Below, piece by piece: positions 1-8,804 of a stretch of DNA of 55,073 nt (its first letter is position 1; each line of letters opens with the position of its first letter). This DNA is from JAIXWP01 sp049318685 (GTDB lineage: Bacteria; Bacteroidota; Bacteroidia; Flavobacteriales_D; Sanyastnellaceae): assembly GCA_049318685.1 (NCBI GenBank), contig JBMOFW010000001.1, forward strand, positions 1-55,073, read 5' to 3'. Under the pieces are notes generated by a model. It saw only the letters and a list, made by a program, of their open reading frames with translations. It searched no databases and was not told the origin of the DNA. A program made the translations under genes and the position numbers.

Positions 1-87
1 TTGATTGCTTGCAAAGTATTGATCTACTTTTCTCTTAAGCTCATCAAAGAACGGGTGCTCTTTGGTATTAAATTGAATTCCTGCCAT
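1..87 (-). CDS. Fatty acid desaturase, N-terminal fragment (cut by window edge)
   Basis: The minus strand opens at ATG (85-87) and runs off the left end of the window after 29 codons, so only the N-terminus is visible. It reads MAGIQFNTKEHPFFDELKRK and continues with VDQYFAS. This resembles the start of Bacteroidota acyl-CoA/fatty acid desaturases (FA_desaturase family), which commonly begin with an FN-K---FF--LK--V--YF pattern. The histidine boxes that would prove the family lie outside the window. A TATCTTTG element sits exactly 4 nt before the ATG. The assignment rests on the N-terminal pattern only, so confidence is moderate. Confidence 0.55.
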   Translation of the reverse strand, partial: MAGIQFNTKEHPFFDELKRKVDQYFASNQ

Positions 88-91
88 AAGG

Positions 92-99
92 CAAAGATA
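92..99 (-). promoter_or_regulatory. TATCTTTG -7 promoter element of the desaturase gene
   Basis: On the minus strand TATCTTTG matches the Bacteroidota -7 consensus TAnnTTTG perfectly. Only four bases (CCTT) separate it from the ATG at 87, so transcription would start at or next to the start codon. No clear TTG -33 element is seen at the usual distance. Confidence 0.55.
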
Positions 100-106
100 C
101 AAAGCA

Positions 107-142
107 AAGGCTCAACATCGACCTTTATCGATATTGAGCCTT
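107..142 (-). terminator. Hairpin terminator downstream of the T9SS gene
   Basis: A 15-bp inverted repeat with one mismatch (107-121 with 128-142, loop of 6) begins and ends with AAGGCTCAA/TTGAGCCTT. On the minus strand it is followed by the T-rich TTTGCTTTG. It lies 27 nt past the stop of the 169-2679 gene and just before the desaturase promoter. Confidence 0.6.
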
Positions 143-168
143 CACAAAATGATATAAATCAGGTATTC

Positions 169-2679
169 TTAGTTTACCACAATTTTGGCTGAACGCACTT
201 CTTTGTGCCCAAAAACCTGGAGAATATAGTGGCCAGAGCTCAAATTTATCTCCAAATCCCGTGAGCCATTATTTGATACAATTTTGTTGTAAACGACTCT
301 TCCCGTTCCATCAAAAATCACAATTCGATCATTGTTGTTTAATGAATTCGCATCGACTCTAAACAAGCCTGTTGTCGGATTTGGATAAACCAACACATCC
401 TGATTAAAATCAACTTCGTTTACACCAATTTCAGTGACAAACGTATTCATCGTTGTATTGGTGATGATCGCCTCATTAAAGTCGAAGTAAATGTATGCTG
501 TGTTTTCAAATACAGTTCCCACTGGCATGTCTGCCACAGGGCGAATGCGGTAGATGATTTGTCCGTGACTCAACTCTTCATTGGTATTGCTATCCGGAAG
601 CATGATGTTGTTGAAATACCACACCACTTCGCCATTTTCAATCTGCATGGTATACGCATGCGATGCAGAAATCATTTCCAAAGATGACCAATCCAAATCA
701 GCGTCAAGCTGATCTTCTACGCGAATATTCACCGCTTCAGAAGTACCTGTGTTTTGGAAATTGATCACGTAGGTGAATGGTTCATTGGTAGGCAACATTT
801 CTCCTGCTTCTCCAACACCCGCAGGGAAATTCAATTTGTTATTTGGATCATAAGAACCGACCACCACTTGATTGATCAACGCATCGTTATTTTCCAAGTT
901 CGCATCATCTCCATTGATCACGCTCACATTAGCACTCACGTTCACGCTTGTTCCTAATGCTGTACCAATAGCGGTATAAGCATACACATACCCATATGTC
1001 CACTCCATGGCAGGCACGGAAACATTGGCCCAGGTCACCGAGTTTGTGCCCGGATTATACACGCCATTCGCGCCATTCAATGGCCAAATATTCGAAGGCT
1101 CCATGAAAAGAGGCCAGTACATTGTTACATCTATCATCGCATCCGTATCACCATAATTGGTCAATGAAATGGTATAGCCGTTTGTGAATCCGGGAACAGG
1201 ATTGCCCCATGCTCCAAAGGATACGGAAACATCGATGGCATTTTCAATAAAATAAAATGCAAAGTCAGCACCACCAGTGGTTTGATCATCTGTTACATAA
1301 ACACTCAAGCTAGTATTTAATGTGTTGCCACCTTGGGTGGTATAGGTTGCAGTGAGGTATTGATACCCCGCAGGAATGGTCAAACAATATTGGCCATTAT
1401 CATCAGTGAGCGTAGTAAGGTATTCGTATTCCATGCCATTCCAAACACCATAGCCTACGGCCACATTGGCCATTGTTTGTTCTCCACTATCAAACGCGTT
1501 GTTTTGGTTAAAATCTAAAAACGCCGTGCCGCAAATAGAGCCTTGATATACTTCCATTGGGAAGTTGTAGATACACTCAGTAGAAAGGTTGGCAGGATCA
1601 ATTTGTATATAACCATCTACATTCACCAAACCTCCTGGAATGATGTTGTAACCGCTACTCCAGAAATTCGCATTGAGCCAACTCCACTGATCGGTATATA
1701 CATCTATTTCGTAATATCCATTCGCATCGGTCCATACAGAGTCCGCGCCATTGCCGGAATAGATGGCCATATTCTCAATACCTTCCTCTCCTGCGTCCAT
1801 GATGCCATTTTCATTGGCATCCAAGAAAACATATCCGCAAAGGACAACCGGAGCCAAAATCGTAATTTCCTGTGACGATTCCGAAGTACATCCAGCATCC
1901 CCATTTTCAACTACACAAGTCACAGTGTAAATACCAGGTTCTTCAAAATTGTACGTCAAATATCCGCCTGTTCCCACCTCTACGCCGTCAACATACCACA
2001 CTCCTGTGGTTGAACCGTAGATGTATTGATTATAGAAATAGTAACTGCTTCCGCTCGCTGAATAGCTAAACTCGGTATCACATGGATTCCAGAAGGGATT
2101 TAATGTATCAATTCCAATGGTGTATACACAACCATTCACATCAGTTAAAACCAATAATCCAGTGATATACGCACCGCTCATATTGTCGATCAACAACTCA
2201 GGGGAATTGCTATTTAGCGACGCGCCTTGCACTTGCCACATATACTGGGCAATCGGGAATGGACCCCAATTAGCAAAGGTCAATAATATTTGATTTCCCT
2301 GTACAGATGCCGTAACCTCACCACCCATAGTACTACAGTTGATCACATTTACCGTTTGACATGTTGTCGCCTCGCTTAAATAGTTTCCGGTAATACCATC
2401 ATAAACGGTCACCGTTAAACACACATTATACGTACCTGAAGCCGGATAGAAATGTTGATCCGTTTGCGAACTTGATACGCTTCCATCGCCAAAATCCCAA
2501 GCGTAAGTCATTTCGACTAGATCAGGCAAGCACTGCTCGCTCGAGTCTTGGGCATAGAAATATACACTGCCTGAGTTGTTCCATTGATAGGCTTGAAATT
2601 CTGCCGTCACATCGCATTGGGCCTGCGATGCTACGGAGACAAAAAGCAAAAAGCTCAAAATTGAAAAAAGCTGTTTCAT
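169..2679 (-). CDS. Large secreted T9SS protein with PKD, SdrD-B-like and DUF11-like repeats
   Basis: An 836-residue surface protein, probably adhesive or structural. The start chosen is MKQLFSILSFLLFVSVASQA, a clear signal peptide; the frame stays open 43 codons further upstream, but that stretch overlaps aspS. After the signal come a PKD-like domain (YAWDFGDGS), a second Ig/PKD-like region, two SdrD B-like modules (GYVFLDANENGIMDAGEEG and GTAFLDFNQNNAFDSGEQ), a DUF11-like section, and the module beginning GSYDPNNK that is common in Bacteroidota surface proteins (about residues 630-760). It ends with a type A T9SS sorting domain (VYPNPTTGLFRV, then GHYILQVFG), so export by the Por system is expected. 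The gene is monocistronic, diverges from aspS, and is followed by a hairpin. The ligand or substrate is unknown. Confidence 0.85.
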   Translation of the reverse strand: MKQLFSILSFLLFVSVASQAQCDVTAEFQAYQWNNSGSVYFYAQDSSEQCLPDLVEMTYAWDFGDGSVSSSQTDQHFYPASGTYNVCLTVTVYDGITGNYLSEATTCQTVNVINCSTMGGEVTASVQGNQILLTFANWGPFPIAQYMWQVQGASLNSNSPELLIDNMSGAYITGLLVLTDVNGCVYTIGIDTLNPFWNPCDTEFSYSASGSSYYFYNQYIYGSTTGVWYVDGVEVGTGGYLTYNFEEPGIYTVTCVVENGDAGCTSESSQEITILAPVVLCGYVFLDANENGIMDAGEEGIENMAIYSGNGADSVWTDANGYYEIDVYTDQWSWLNANFWSSGYNIIPGGLVNVDGYIQIDPANLSTECIYNFPMEVYQGSICGTAFLDFNQNNAFDSGEQTMANVAVGYGVWNGMEYEYLTTLTDDNGQYCLTIPAGYQYLTATYTTQGGNTLNTSLSVYVTDDQTTGGADFAFYFIENAIDVSVSFGAWGNPVPGFTNGYTISLTNYGDTDAMIDVTMYWPLFMEPSNIWPLNGANGVYNPGTNSVTWANVSVPAMEWTYGYVYAYTAIGTALGTSVNVSANVSVINGDDANLENNDALINQVVVGSYDPNNKLNFPAGVGEAGEMLPTNEPFTYVINFQNTGTSEAVNIRVEDQLDADLDWSSLEMISASHAYTMQIENGEVVWYFNNIMLPDSNTNEELSHGQIIYRIRPVADMPVGTVFENTAYIYFDFNEAIITNTTMNTFVTEIGVNEVDFNQDVLVYPNPTTGLFRVDANSLNNNDRIVIFDGTGRVVYNKIVSNNGSRDLEINLSSGHYILQVFGHKEVRSAKIVVN

Positions 2680-2739
2680 CGTATTGGTATTAGTAGTTTG
2701 ATATAAGTAGCCATTCTCCGTCAAAAGGTTGCACAGTCG

Positions 2740-2747
2740 TATATTTG
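2740..2747 (+). promoter_or_regulatory. TATATTTG -7 promoter element of aspS
   Basis: TATATTTG matches TAnnTTTG and lies 17 nt before the aspS ATG, in the 85-bp gap shared with the divergent T9SS gene. No convincing -33 TTG is seen at 17-23 bp. Confidence 0.55.
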
Positions 2748-2764
2748 CCCCGAAAATCAGGATT

Positions 2765-4513
2765 ATGCATCGTACACATACCTGCGGCGAATTGCGCAGC
2801 ACACACATCGGACAAACCGTTACACTTAGCGGATGGGTTCAACGCTCACGCGACCTAGGAGGCATGACCTTCGTGGACCTCCGCGATCGTTATGGTATTA
2901 CCCAACTTGCCTTCAACATGGAAACCAATTCGCCACTCTGCGAAGCCGCTCGCAAGCTCGGCCGCGAGTTTGTCATTAAGGCAACCGGTACCGTTGTCGA
3001 ACGCTCGTCGAAAAATAACCGCATGGCTACCGGCGACATCGAGATTATTGTAGAAAAACTTGAAATTCTCAATGCCGCCAAAACACCGCCTTTCACCATC
3101 GAAGATGAAAGTGATGGTGGTGACGATTTGCGCATGCAATGGCGTTTCCTCGATTTGCGCCGCAATCCGCTTAAAAATAACATGATGCTCCGCAACCGCA
3201 TGAGCATCGAAAGCCGCAAATTCCTCGATTCTCAAAACTTCTTGGAAATCGAAACCCCATATCTCATCAAATCAACACCTGAAGGTGCTCGCGACTTTGT
3301 GGTGCCAAGCCGTATGAATCCGGGCGAATTCTATGCGCTTCCACAATCCCCACAAACCTTCAAACAATTGTTGATGGTGAGTGGCTACGACCGCTATTAT
3401 CAAATCGTGCGCTGCTTCCGCGACGAAGATCTCCGTGCCGACCGTCAGCCTGAGTTTACTCAGATCGACTGTGAAATGGCATTCGTAGAACAAGAAGATG
3501 TACTGAACACCTTCGAAGGTCTCGTACGTCACTTGTTTAAGACAGTAAAAAACATCGATATTCCTGAAGTGCCACGCATGCTTTATTCCGAAGCCATGCG
3601 CCGCTATGGCAGCGACAAACCGGACATCCGATTCGGCATGGAGTTTCAAGATTTGACCTCACATATGCAAGGAAAAGGATTTCAGGTATTCGATTCATCT
3701 GAGGCTGTTCTCGGAATCGTGGCACCTGGCTGTGCAACTTACACCCGCAAGCAAGTGGACGAATTGACCGAATGGGTGAAACGTCCTCAAATCGGCGCCA
3801 AAGGTCTGGTGTACTGCATGTGTAACGAAGACGGCACATTCAAATCTTCAGTCGATAAATTCTATTCGCAAGACGATTGGAAGCATATTGCTTCGGCAGC
3901 GGACGCCAATGCAGGCGACCTGATCCTCGTCCTCAGCGGCGGCCTTCATACCACACGTAAACAACTCAACGAACTCCGTCTTTTAATGGGAGGTCGCCTA
4001 GGTCTGCGCAATCCGGAAGTTTTTGCCCCACTTTGGGTACTTGACTTCCCGCTCCTCGAATGGAGCGAAGAAACACAACGCTGGCACGCTATGCACCACC
4101 CGTTCACGTCACCTAAACCAGAGCATATTGCTCTGCTCGATACCGATCCGGGTGCTGTAAACGCCAATGCCTACGACTTTGTCATCAATGGCGTAGAAGT
4201 AGGTGGTGGTTCTATCCGAATTCACGATCGCGAAGTGCAAAGCCGCATGTTCAAACTCCTCGGCTTCAGCAATGAAGAGGCACAAGCCCAGTTCGGATTC
4301 TTGCTCAATGCTTTTGAATATGGTGCACCTCCGCACGGCGGTTTGGCCTTTGGTTTCGACCGTTTGTGTTCTCTCTTCGGAGGCGCAGAAGGCATTCGCG
4401 ACTTTATCGCTTTCCCGAAAAACAATAGTGGACGGGATGTGATGATCGATGCGCCAAGCACAATTGCAGATGAACAATTGAAGGAACTCCATATTGAAGT
4501 AAAACTCCCATAA
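2765..4513 (+). CDS. aspS: Aspartate--tRNA ligase
   Basis: Class II aminoacyl-tRNA synthetase that charges tRNA-Asp in the cytoplasm; 582 residues, normal for the bacterial form. The N-terminal OB-fold anticodon-binding domain (about 1-105, with VTLSGWVQRSRDLGGMTFVD) is followed by the catalytic core, motif 2 (RCFRDEDLRADRQPEFTQID, about 216-235), the bacterial GAD insertion (about 270-410) and motif 3 (GGLAFGFDRL, about 524). The start MHRTHTCGELR was chosen because it aligns with the usual AspRS N-terminus and follows the TATATTTG promoter; an upstream in-frame Met would add 12 unconserved residues and start before that promoter. Whether it also mischarges tRNA-Asn, which gatC in this window makes relevant, cannot be told from the sequence alone. 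Confidence 0.98.
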   Translation: MHRTHTCGELRSTHIGQTVTLSGWVQRSRDLGGMTFVDLRDRYGITQLAFNMETNSPLCEAARKLGREFVIKATGTVVERSSKNNRMATGDIEIIVEKLEILNAAKTPPFTIEDESDGGDDLRMQWRFLDLRRNPLKNNMMLRNRMSIESRKFLDSQNFLEIETPYLIKSTPEGARDFVVPSRMNPGEFYALPQSPQTFKQLLMVSGYDRYYQIVRCFRDEDLRADRQPEFTQIDCEMAFVEQEDVLNTFEGLVRHLFKTVKNIDIPEVPRMLYSEAMRRYGSDKPDIRFGMEFQDLTSHMQGKGFQVFDSSEAVLGIVAPGCATYTRKQVDELTEWVKRPQIGAKGLVYCMCNEDGTFKSSVDKFYSQDDWKHIASAADANAGDLILVLSGGLHTTRKQLNELRLLMGGRLGLRNPEVFAPLWVLDFPLLEWSEETQRWHAMHHPFTSPKPEHIALLDTDPGAVNANAYDFVINGVEVGGGSIRIHDREVQSRMFKLLGFSNEEAQAQFGFLLNAFEYGAPPHGGLAFGFDRLCSLFGGAEGIRDFIAFPKNNSGRDVMIDAPSTIADEQLKELHIEVKLP

Positions 4514-4554
4514 GGTTTTAACAGACCTTTAGGAAAGCGTAAACAAAGGCGAAC

Positions 4555-4562
4555 TACCTTTG
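4555..4562 (+). promoter_or_regulatory. TACCTTTG -7 promoter element of the bacilliredoxin gene
   Basis: A perfect TAnnTTTG match 25 nt before the ATG at 4588, in the 74-bp gap after aspS. It indicates that this gene has its own promoter rather than depending on aspS read-through. Confidence 0.5.
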
Positions 4563-4587
4563 TTTCAATTTATAAAATATACATACC

Positions 4588-5001
4588 ATGTACCCACCGG
4601 AATTAGTAGCACCTATGCGTGCAGATCTCGATAGTGTTGGTTTCTCACAAGCGACCACACCCGAAGAAATCGATCAAATGATCAACAGCGAAGGAACTGT
4701 TCTTGTAGTGCTCAATAGTGTTTGTGGTTGTGCTGCAGGCAGCATGCGCCCAGGCGTAAAACATGCTGTATCAACAGCCTCTAAATTGCCCGGCAAATTG
4801 GTGACCACCTTCGCCGGAGTTGATCGCGATGCCGTAGAACGCGCCCGTAAATACATGTTGCCATATCCTCCTTCATCACCTAGCATCGCTCTTTTCAAAG
4901 ATGGGAAATTGCAACACATGATTGAGCGTCATCACATTGAAGGCCGCACAGCTGAAATGATTGCAGAAAATTTGAAATTCGCTTTCGACGAATTCTGCTA
5001 A
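4588..5001 (+). CDS. BrxA/BrxB family bacilliredoxin
   Basis: A small cytoplasmic thiol-disulfide protein of 137 residues, the typical length of the YphP/YqiW (DUF1094) family. The diagnostic CGC active site is C46-G47-C48 in LNSVCGCAAGSMRPG. The conserved PYPPSSPSIALFKDGK segment and the C-terminal helix EMIAENLKFAFDEFC are also present. In Firmicutes these proteins remove bacillithiol from protein cysteines. Many Bacteroidota encode the family, so a similar de-thiolation role is a family-level inference. No bacillithiol biosynthesis gene is visible nearby. The gene appears monocistronic, with its own promoter and a shared terminator just downstream. Confidence 0.9.
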   Translation: MYPPELVAPMRADLDSVGFSQATTPEEIDQMINSEGTVLVVLNSVCGCAAGSMRPGVKHAVSTASKLPGKLVTTFAGVDRDAVERARKYMLPYPPSSPSIALFKDGKLQHMIERHHIEGRTAEMIAENLKFAFDEFC

Positions 5002-5040
5002 GTCTTTTTAGATAAAAAATTGGGTTGTTCGCAACCGGAG

Positions 5041-5072
5041 AAAAGCCCCTTTCACACAGAAAGGGGTTTTTT
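5041..5072. terminator. Bidirectional intrinsic terminator between convergent genes
   Basis: CCCCTTTC (5046-5053) pairs with GAAAGGGG (5059-5066) around the loop ACACA. It is flanked by an A tract on the left and six T on the right, so it can stop transcription from both sides. The stop codon of the minus-strand membrane protein overlaps the T tract. Confidence 0.85.
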
Positions 5073-6870
5073 ATTTCTTGGTCATTTCTTTCACTACTAC
5101 ATCACGACAATAGACGGTTTGATGACCACGATACCATAAAAAAACACGTAGCTTATCGCGTGGAATGCGCATCTCAGGAGTTAAATATTCCACATGCAAT
5201 GTATTCCACTGACCTGGTTGATGTACGCTTTCCGAAATCGCGTAGGTGCGATACCCGTATGGCTTTCCGGCATGCTCTGCTGACGCCACGAGCAACAAAT
5301 CTTCTACCTTGGCTGAATCCGGAAAATAGACCTCTGCATCTATTTCCAACCACAAATGATCTTCGAAAGTGCATTCACTAAATCGACGTCCAATGGCCTT
5401 TGTATAAGGATGATCGGCATTTAATATTTCTAAAGGAACAGTTCCCATCTCAGCAACAACACTATCGAGTTCTTCCGGATGCAATGATTGCAATGAATAA
5501 CGATGTGTTTCTTGATACTTGTAACGCTCCATTCGTCCTTGACTCCCATCAAATGCGCGATTGATGAGCAAGAGGCTATCTACGCCATCTGGTTTTTCGG
5601 TCTGGCCGAAGACCGCCCAATAATACGGACCAGTCATGCGCGAAGCTTCTAAAATGCCTTCTCTATATTGCCATTGCTGAAAAATTGTAAATAATGTTAT
5701 GCCCGTAACACCGATATACATAATCCATCGTGCCGATTGACGGGCCATCCATTGTAATGCAAACCCAAGAAGAATGGCCAACACGGGCAAGCTTTGCACC
5801 ATAGATCGCTGTGAAAAGCTTTGTGCGTACCACCAATTCGACCACGATGAAACCACATAAATATAGACAATGAAAAAGACCAACAACGACCACCGAATGT
5901 TCGTTCGGTTTTTGAACACCTCAATAAAACCAAGCCATGCAATCCAGACTAATGGCGTATAAATAAGCCATCCTTTTCGATAAGAAAATAAAAAATCCAG
6001 TGTGTGTGGGTATAGAAAATCCAATCCTTCTGCCGGATTGGCATAACTCATAAAAAGAAAGTGACCCGTCGTTTTTTTCCAATAAATAAATTGAATACAT
6101 CCTACCAAAACCATGATAGCGGATGCGACATAAAGTGGTCGGCGATGATTCTGCCAAAGTTCACGGAGAACGATGCGTGGACTGCCTTTCCAAAACAGCG
6201 GAATCAATATCGCGATGAGCTCTGTGGGACGTGACAAACAGGCCAATGCCAAAGTCAAACTCAGCCCCACCATATACCGCAAGCGATAGGTATCAAACCA
6301 CTTGATGACCATCCATAAGTAAAAGGCATACAGTGTAAAAAGGTAATTGTGCGGAGTAAGAAGACCCTGACTTATTTGAATATAATAATTCGTAGCGGAG
6401 AAGATAAGCACTAACACTGCCGAGCTGATCGCATCTGAGAAAAAATGCAACAGCACTTTTCGAAGAAAAAATATTCCAAGAACCGCTATACCGATTGACC
6501 ACCAACCCAGCGCTGTGCGATACGGATGCGAAAACCCATCTTTCTCGCCATTTCCGAACCAATGCGCCGCGAAAAAAGCCGGAGTGTACATCACACTCAT
6601 TCCGGCGGGATATTGATCGACGCGTTCTTTGCGGCCCTCTACTTCATGAAATTGATAAGGGGTCGGACTGATTTCATATTTCTTCCAAAGTTTATCCCAC
6701 GTCTCGCGGTCCTCATAGCCCATATCATCATAGATCACCATCGAAGGCAAATAGGCATAATACCCGGCGACGTCCCACCGCAGGAGGCCGTCCCATGATT
6801 CTTTGAAGGATGCAATGGAAATCACCGCCGCCAAAAGCACTGCTGCTATGAAACTGAGGCGGTTTTTCAT
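5071..6870 (-). CDS. Multi-pass membrane protein, GT-C/mannosyltransferase-like
   Basis: A 599-residue integral membrane protein. About ten hydrophobic helices alternate with short loops over residues 1-410, followed by a soluble C-terminal region of about 190 residues with a beta-rich look. The N-terminal pattern RWDVAGYYAYLPSMVIYDD resembles uncharacterised Bacteroidota GT-C-like proteins, where an Asp in the first periplasmic loop is often catalytic. It follows a GT2 dolichyl-phosphate-mannose-synthase-like gene by 3 nt. That pairing suggests a lipid-linked sugar donor made by the GT2 and transferred outside the membrane by this protein. No known family is recognised with certainty and the sugar and acceptor are unknown. 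It carries one copy of the dispersed 18-bp palindrome at 5892-5909. Confidence 0.7.
   Translation of the reverse strand: MKNRLSFIAAVLLAAVISIASFKESWDGLLRWDVAGYYAYLPSMVIYDDMGYEDRETWDKLWKKYEISPTPYQFHEVEGRKERVDQYPAGMSVMYTPAFFAAHWFGNGEKDGFSHPYRTALGWWSIGIAVLGIFFLRKVLLHFFSDAISSAVLVLIFSATNYYIQISQGLLTPHNYLFTLYAFYLWMVIKWFDTYRLRYMVGLSLTLALACLSRPTELIAILIPLFWKGSPRIVLRELWQNHRRPLYVASAIMVLVGCIQFIYWKKTTGHFLFMSYANPAEGLDFLYPHTLDFLFSYRKGWLIYTPLVWIAWLGFIEVFKNRTNIRWSLLVFFIVYIYVVSSWSNWWYAQSFSQRSMVQSLPVLAILLGFALQWMARQSARWIMYIGVTGITLFTIFQQWQYREGILEASRMTGPYYWAVFGQTEKPDGVDSLLLINRAFDGSQGRMERYKYQETHRYSLQSLHPEELDSVVAEMGTVPLEILNADHPYTKAIGRRFSECTFEDHLWLEIDAEVYFPDSAKVEDLLLVASAEHAGKPYGYRTYAISESVHQPGQWNTLHVEYLTPEMRIPRDKLRVFLWYRGHQTVYCRDVVVKEMTKK
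5892..5909. repeat. Dispersed 18-bp palindrome, copy 1 (ACCGAATGTTCGTTCGGT)
   Basis: An exact ACCGA-N8-TCGGT match with YRWWYR core, inside the membrane protein gene, where it encodes K-N-R-T-N-I-R. See the finding on the palindrome family. Confidence 0.7.
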
Positions 6871-6873
6871 GAT

Positions 6874-7611
6874 TTATTTCAAGTGGCGTCGATCCCAGAT
6901 ATTGTATTTCAGAATGCACCAAATCGCTCTGAATCCATCTTTCCAACCAATCTTTTTGCCCTCCGCATAGGTCCGCCCATAATAGCTGATACCCACCTCA
7001 TAGATGCGGATATCCGGAATGCGCGAAAGTTTTGCTGTGACTTCAGGTTCAAAGCCAAATCGCTTTTCTTTTAATAAAAGCATCTTCGCAATATCCGCAC
7101 GCATCAATTTGTAGCATGTTTCCATATCACTCAAATTGAGATTGGTAAACGCATTGCTCGTAAAAGTCAACCATGCGTTGCCGATGCTGTGCCAGAAGAA
7201 AAGAATGCGATGAGCATTTGATCCTTTAAATCGAGAACCGTATACAACATCTGCTTGTGCAGTGAATACTGGCTTCAACAAATCATTGAATTCGAATGGG
7301 TCGTATTCCAAATCGGCATCTTGCACAATCACATAATCGCCTGAGGCCAATTCGATGGCTTTGTGGATGGCTGCCCCCTTTCCTTGATTGAAGGGCTGGG
7401 AGAAAAACTGAATTGTGTATTGTGGGTGCGAGGCGATATAATTCTCTACCACCTCTTTGGTCTTGTCGCGTGATGCGTCATTGACGATCACGATTTCTTT
7501 TTGAATACCATTGATCAATTCTACTTGACCAATGCGATCAAGAATAGCAGTAATCGTGTTTTCCTCGTTGAATGCAGGAATGAGAATAGAAAGCTTTTTT
7601 ACGTCGTACAT
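6874..7611 (-). CDS. Glycosyltransferase family 2 (DPM1-like)
   Basis: A 245-residue GT-A fold enzyme. The nucleotide-sugar binding start is KLSILIPAFNEENTITAILD, then IVIVNDASRDKT, and the metal-binding DxD-type motif lies in IVQDADLEYDP (about residue 98). Downstream come YGSRFKG and the acceptor-loop segment MGTCYK-like DMETCYKLMRADI. The layout resembles polyprenyl-phosphate mannose/glucose synthases (DPM1/GtrB-like) but without C-terminal membrane helices. It sits in an operon after plsC and gatC (9-nt gap) and 3 nt before the GT-C-like membrane protein, its probable partner. The donor is most likely a nucleotide-activated hexose; the acceptor is inferred only. Confidence 0.88.
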   Translation of the reverse strand: MYDVKKLSILIPAFNEENTITAILDRIGQVELINGIQKEIVIVNDASRDKTKEVVENYIASHPQYTIQFFSQPFNQGKGAAIHKAIELASGDYVIVQDADLEYDPFEFNDLLKPVFTAQADVVYGSRFKGSNAHRILFFWHSIGNAWLTFTSNAFTNLNLSDMETCYKLMRADIAKMLLLKEKRFGFEPEVTAKLSRIPDIRIYEVGISYYGRTYAEGKKIGWKDGFRAIWCILKYNIWDRRHLK

Positions 7612-7620
7612 CAGCAGCGT

Positions 7621-7911
7621 TTATTGTTGAATCACTTTAGGCACACGGAAGTAGTACATATCCTTCTTCGGTGCGTTTTTCAATGCATCTGCCTGTGGTA
7701 CTTCGTATGAAACTTCGTCCTTGCGGGTCACATTGGTTTCTTCGGTCATGAAAATCAAAGGCTCCACACCCTCGGTGTTCAATTCGCTAATTTTGTCCAC
7801 GAAACCAAGCATACGATTCATATCGTTGACCATTTCGGCTTTGGTGGTTTCATCAAACTCCAAACGAGCCAATTCGGCAAGTCGGTCGATGGTGGAAATA
7901 TCTATCTTCAT
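7621..7911 (-). CDS. gatC: Asp-tRNA(Asn)/Glu-tRNA(Gln) amidotransferase subunit C
   Basis: The small subunit of the GatCAB transamidosome, which converts mischarged Glu-tRNA-Gln or Asp-tRNA-Asn; 96 residues, the family's usual length. The pattern is typical: DRLAELARLEFDE near the start, MLGFVDKISELNTEGVEPL in the middle, and the C-terminal REDE-like VTRKDEVSYEVPQADALKNAP. gatA and gatB are not next to it. The gene is instead translationally coupled to plsC (4-nt overlap, ATGA) and precedes the GT2. Its presence implies that Gln-tRNA and/or Asn-tRNA is made indirectly in this organism. Confidence 0.95.
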   Translation of the reverse strand: MKIDISTIDRLAELARLEFDETTKAEMVNDMNRMLGFVDKISELNTEGVEPLIFMTEETNVTRKDEVSYEVPQADALKNAPKKDMYYFRVPKVIQQ

Positions 7912-8660
7912 GGTTTCTTTCGATAATCGGGGTGTAAAGCACTATCAATAGCCTCAAATACCCGCGAGCGCAAATTTACTAAATCTTCTTCACTCAAGCC
8001 TTTTGTCTCAATGGGTTGATGAATCACCACAGAAACAGCCTGTGGCAGCGAGTATTCGGTAAACTCCGAAGGATCCTTCATCACCTTGTAGACGTTCACC
8101 CATGTAATCGGTACAATCGGCACTTGTTTGTCTATGGCCATCTTGAATGCCCCGTTTTTAAACGGTTTCATCCTTGGTGAATCCGCGGGAATGGTCCCCT
8201 CGGGATATAATGCCACCACCTCGCCACGATCAATGGCTTCATAGGCCTTTTGCAATGCCTGGTAGGCATTTCTCGAGCTATCTCGTTGCACAGGAATGTC
8301 TTGTTTCCTGAAAAAAAGCGAAAACAGCGGCCATTTCAGCAATTCGCCTTTCCCGATAAATAAGAAATAATCGGGAACCACACGATACATAAACACAGTG
8401 TCCAGATAGGAACTATGATTGCTTACCACGATATAGGGGCCTTTGGGAAATTGACCTCTGAATGTCTTTTCTACTGGACAAAGCATGAGAAAAGAAAGCA
8501 AATAAGACCAAATGCGTTTTAGTTGAAAAGCCGCACCAAACCACGCCCTCCGCTGCAATAGCACCCAAAAGAAGGGATACAATAAAAGCAACGTGCCCCA
8601 AAATACAAGCCCAATCCAGAGCTTGTAAACGAAATATATAGGACCAAGGATAAACTTCAC
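7908..8660 (-). CDS. plsC: 1-acyl-sn-glycerol-3-phosphate acyltransferase (lysophosphatidate acyltransferase)
   Basis: A 250-residue membrane-associated acyltransferase that adds the second acyl chain to form phosphatidic acid. The catalytic NHxxxxD box is seen as SNHSSYLDT (about residues 79-87) and the substrate motif as LYPEGTIP (about 147-154). Hydrophobic N-terminal stretches (VYKLWIGLVFWGTLLLLYPF) anchor it to the membrane. The start codon is GTG at 8658-8660, following a TATATTCG promoter element. It is first in a four-gene minus-strand unit with gatC, GT2 and the GT-C-like protein. Other acyltransferases of the PlsC superfamily (such as ornithine-lipid O-acyltransferases) cannot be excluded without comparison. 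Confidence 0.9.
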   Translation of the reverse strand: MKFILGPIYFVYKLWIGLVFWGTLLLLYPFFWVLLQRRAWFGAAFQLKRIWSYLLSFLMLCPVEKTFRGQFPKGPYIVVSNHSSYLDTVFMYRVVPDYFLFIGKGELLKWPLFSLFFRKQDIPVQRDSSRNAYQALQKAYEAIDRGEVVALYPEGTIPADSPRMKPFKNGAFKMAIDKQVPIVPITWVNVYKVMKDPSEFTEYSLPQAVSVVIHQPIETKGLSEEDLVNLRSRVFEAIDSALHPDYRKKP

Positions 8661-8679
8661 TTTCTAAAAAAACGAACGG

Positions 8680-8687
8680 CGAATATA
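8680..8687 (-). promoter_or_regulatory. TATATTCG promoter-like element of the plsC operon
   Basis: A one-base variant (TTCG) of TAnnTTTG, about 19 nt before the GTG start of plsC, in the divergent region shared with trpS. Confidence 0.4.
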
Positions 8688-8737
8688 GTCGATGCAGGTT
8701 TAAAAGTTGAGATGTTTTAAGGTTTGCTTTGAATAAC

Positions 8738-8772
8738 AGCTGCTTGAAGCATGAAGCCTGTAGCCTTCAGCT
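8738..8772. repeat. Heptamer array A (5 units, consensus TGAAGCC)
   Basis: Five contiguous 7-mers, including TGAAGCA, TGAAGCC and TGTAGCC, keep perfect 7-bp phase between the divergent plsC and trpS genes. The array ends 7 nt before the trpS -7 element. The unit is a rotation of the one in arrays B and D. Confidence 0.75.
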
Positions 8773-8779
8773 ATTCGTT

Positions 8780-8787
8780 TATCTTTG
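8780..8787 (+). promoter_or_regulatory. TATCTTTG -7 promoter element of trpS
   Basis: A perfect TAnnTTTG match 17 nt before the trpS ATG. Any -33 contact would fall inside heptamer array A, which supplies no TTG at the usual distance. Confidence 0.55.
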
Positions 8788-8804
8788 CGGTCAATTTTTC
8801 ACTT

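Noticed and set aside
2680..2808. Upstream extension of the first T9SS gene by 43 codons
   Set aside because: It would overlap the aspS start and place the signal peptide inside the protein. The Met at 2679 begins a proper signal peptide.
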